A stretch of DNA of 42,267 nucleotides from Balneolaceae bacterium (GTDB taxonomy: Bacteria > Bacteroidota > Rhodothermia > Balneolales > Balneolaceae), in the NCBI GenBank assembly GCA_020832285.1, contig JAFIFB010000078.1:1-42267 (forward strand), in the 5' to 3' direction. The notes beneath the pieces were generated by a model. It ran no database searches. It worked only from the letters and a program-made list of their open reading frames with translations, and was not told the DNA's origin. The position numbers and the translations under genes are program-made. Shown one piece after another: positions 41,194 through 42,267 of the stretch. How positions within the stretch are numbered: position 1 is the first letter of the stretch; the number at the start of each line of letters is the position of its first letter.

Positions 41194-42267
41194 ATGAAAT
41201 ACGATTACGATGTAATCATTATCGGGAGCGGACCGGCAGGTTTCTCCTGTGCCATGCAGAGTACAAAATTCAATAAAAAAGCATTAATTGTTGAAGCCAG
41301 CGACAAGAGCATCGGCGGTTCGTGGATACACAAAGGCACCGTCCCGAGCAAAGCTTTACGTGCAGCGGCCAAACTCATCCAGTCTTTTCATTCTCAGTTT
41401 GGTGATGAACGAGGGCGAAAACCATACGAACGTTTCCGCATGGAAGACATCATGGAGTACAAAAAACCCATCCTCGAAAGCAAAAACAAAAAAGTAAAGG
41501 ATGACATCATCAAAAACGAAGTGGAAACTGTGCGGGGCTGGGGGCTTATCAAAGATTCCAACACAGTGGAAGTTGTAGATCATCTGCATCAGAAAAAAAC
41601 TTTCACTACTAAAAATATTTTAATATCAACGGGCAGCAGTCCTTCCCAGCCTAAAATTTTTGATATAGATCACACTAAGGTTCTTGACTACTCATCCATT
41701 CTTGAACTTACCCATATTCCCCGGAGGCTGGCAATTATTGGCGGGGGAATTATTACCATCGAATTTGCTACCATTTTTTCAGCGCTCGGCACACGAGTTA
41801 CAATCCTGAATGAACAGAGTGAAATTCTGCCTTTCCTGGATGAAGAGATCAAGTCGGCACTTCTGAAAGCTATAAAAAAGAAAAATATTCAGATATTTAA
41901 CAACACCGAGATTCAAAAAATCTCATCCAATGACCTCAGAACCTGTGAAGAAGTTCTCTTCAAAACCATTGAAAGTGACCGCCTTCAGGTTGTTGAAACT
42001 GATCATATTCTTTACGTGGGAGGCAAAACACCAAATACAAAGAGCCTTGGACTTGAAGATCTGGGAGTAAAGACTGACCCGAATGGTTATATCACCGTAG
42101 ATCAATATTATCGTACATCTGTGCCCAATATTTACGCTGCCGGAGATGTAATTGGTGATCCGTCACTTGCCTCGGCCTCTTTCCTTCAGGGCAGGCTCGC
42201 TTCGTGTGATATGTTTGGTTCTTCCAGTGAAATTATGGCCGATGATAATCTTCCCTATGGTATATAC
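41194..42267 (+). CDS. sthA: Soluble pyridine nucleotide transhydrogenase-like flavoprotein (3' end outside window)
   Basis: The frame is open for 358 codons from ATG 41194 to the window end. The FAD motif GSGPAG is at 11-16, GTVPSKALR at about 48-56, the second dinucleotide motif in RLAIIGGGIITIEFATIFSA (about 183-202) and the FAD-closing IYAAGDVIG near 312. In disulfide oxidoreductases the redox pair is CxxxxC; here the positions read W44 and T49, so no redox disulfide. This matches SthA, which moves hydride between NADH and NADPH, better than lipoamide dehydrogenase. E. coli SthA keeps the first Cys, so the match is partial. It is divergent from sod. Confidence 0.8.
   Translation, partial: MKYDYDVIIIGSGPAGFSCAMQSTKFNKKALIVEASDKSIGGSWIHKGTVPSKALRAAAKLIQSFHSQFGDERGRKPYERFRMEDIMEYKKPILESKNKKVKDDIIKNEVETVRGWGLIKDSNTVEVVDHLHQKKTFTTKNILISTGSSPSQPKIFDIDHTKVLDYSSILELTHIPRRLAIIGGGIITIEFATIFSALGTRVTILNEQSEILPFLDEEIKSALLKAIKKKNIQIFNNTEIQKISSNDLRTCEEVLFKTIESDRLQVVETDHILYVGGKTPNTKSLGLEDLGVKTDPNGYITVDQYYRTSVPNIYAAGDVIGDPSLASASFLQGRLASCDMFGSSSEIMADDNLPYGIY

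Noticed and set aside
1-42267. tRNA, rRNA or riboswitch genes
   Set aside because: I looked in all gaps over 150 bases for cloverleaf ends, a GGTTCRA-type T-loop and known leader motifs and saw none. This is by eye only; a covariance-model scan would settle it.

Overview
The window reads as a chromosomal segment of a Bacteroidota-type bacterium, most likely of the Balneolota/Rhodothermota side. This is inference from family content: a SusC-type receptor start with its carboxypeptidase-like domain, a GWxTD-domain lipoprotein, a PorW/SprE-like TPR lipoprotein, a DUF5777 barrel, an ECF sigma factor followed by a one-helix barrel protein, and almost no recognisable Shine-Dalgarno sites. No rRNA, tRNA, CRISPR array, prophage or transposase gene was found.

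Layout. 1-2.3 kb: the truncated 5' end of a SusC-like receptor gene and a Gfo/Idh/MocA oxidoreductase split by one frameshift, so this looks like a decaying sugar-utilisation locus. 3.3-8 kb: a tagaturonate epimerase-like gene (uxaE) divergent from a complete TRAP transporter operon (dctP-dctQ-dctM) ending at a clear terminator, probably uptake and isomerisation of a hexuronate. A 14-base near-palindrome is shared by the intergenic region before the broken oxidoreductase and the uxaE/TRAP divergent region, and is a candidate LacI-type operator. 8.2-9.9 kb: a serine hydrolase. 9.9-10.9 kb: about 1 kb of stacked non-coding repeats. 10.9-16 kb: WbuC-type cupin and M20 amidohydrolase, iron alcohol dehydrogenase, OprP-like porin, YciI protein. 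16-16.75 kb: a second repeat stretch.

16.75-20.6 kb: five co-directional minus-strand genes, in transcription order an ECF sigma factor, an inner-membrane-helix plus beta-barrel protein, a cupredoxin lipoprotein, a YceI protein and a DUF5777 barrel. This may be one sigma-led envelope/redox operon. 21-22.3 kb: xseA, flanked by 34-base direct repeats. 22.7-24.8 kb: a histidine kinase/NarL response regulator pair. 24.9-28.2 kb: MauE/DoxX-like membrane protein, ribosomal protein L31, a small lipoprotein and an L,D-transpeptidase. 28.7-37 kb: MoxR-like AAA ATPase, pabB, pyrD, PorW-like lipoprotein and pyruvate kinase. 37-42.3 kb: GWxTD lipoprotein, bacilliredoxin, CBM9-like lipoprotein, superoxide dismutase, and an SthA-like flavoprotein cut by the window end.

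The most unusual content is non-coding: at least five copies of a roughly 135-base MITE/REP-like palindromic element (about 3.1, 10.5, 25.4, 26.9 and 28.6 kb), one nested inside an older tandem repeat array, plus three further repeat families shared between intergenic regions. No gene in the window explains their mobility.
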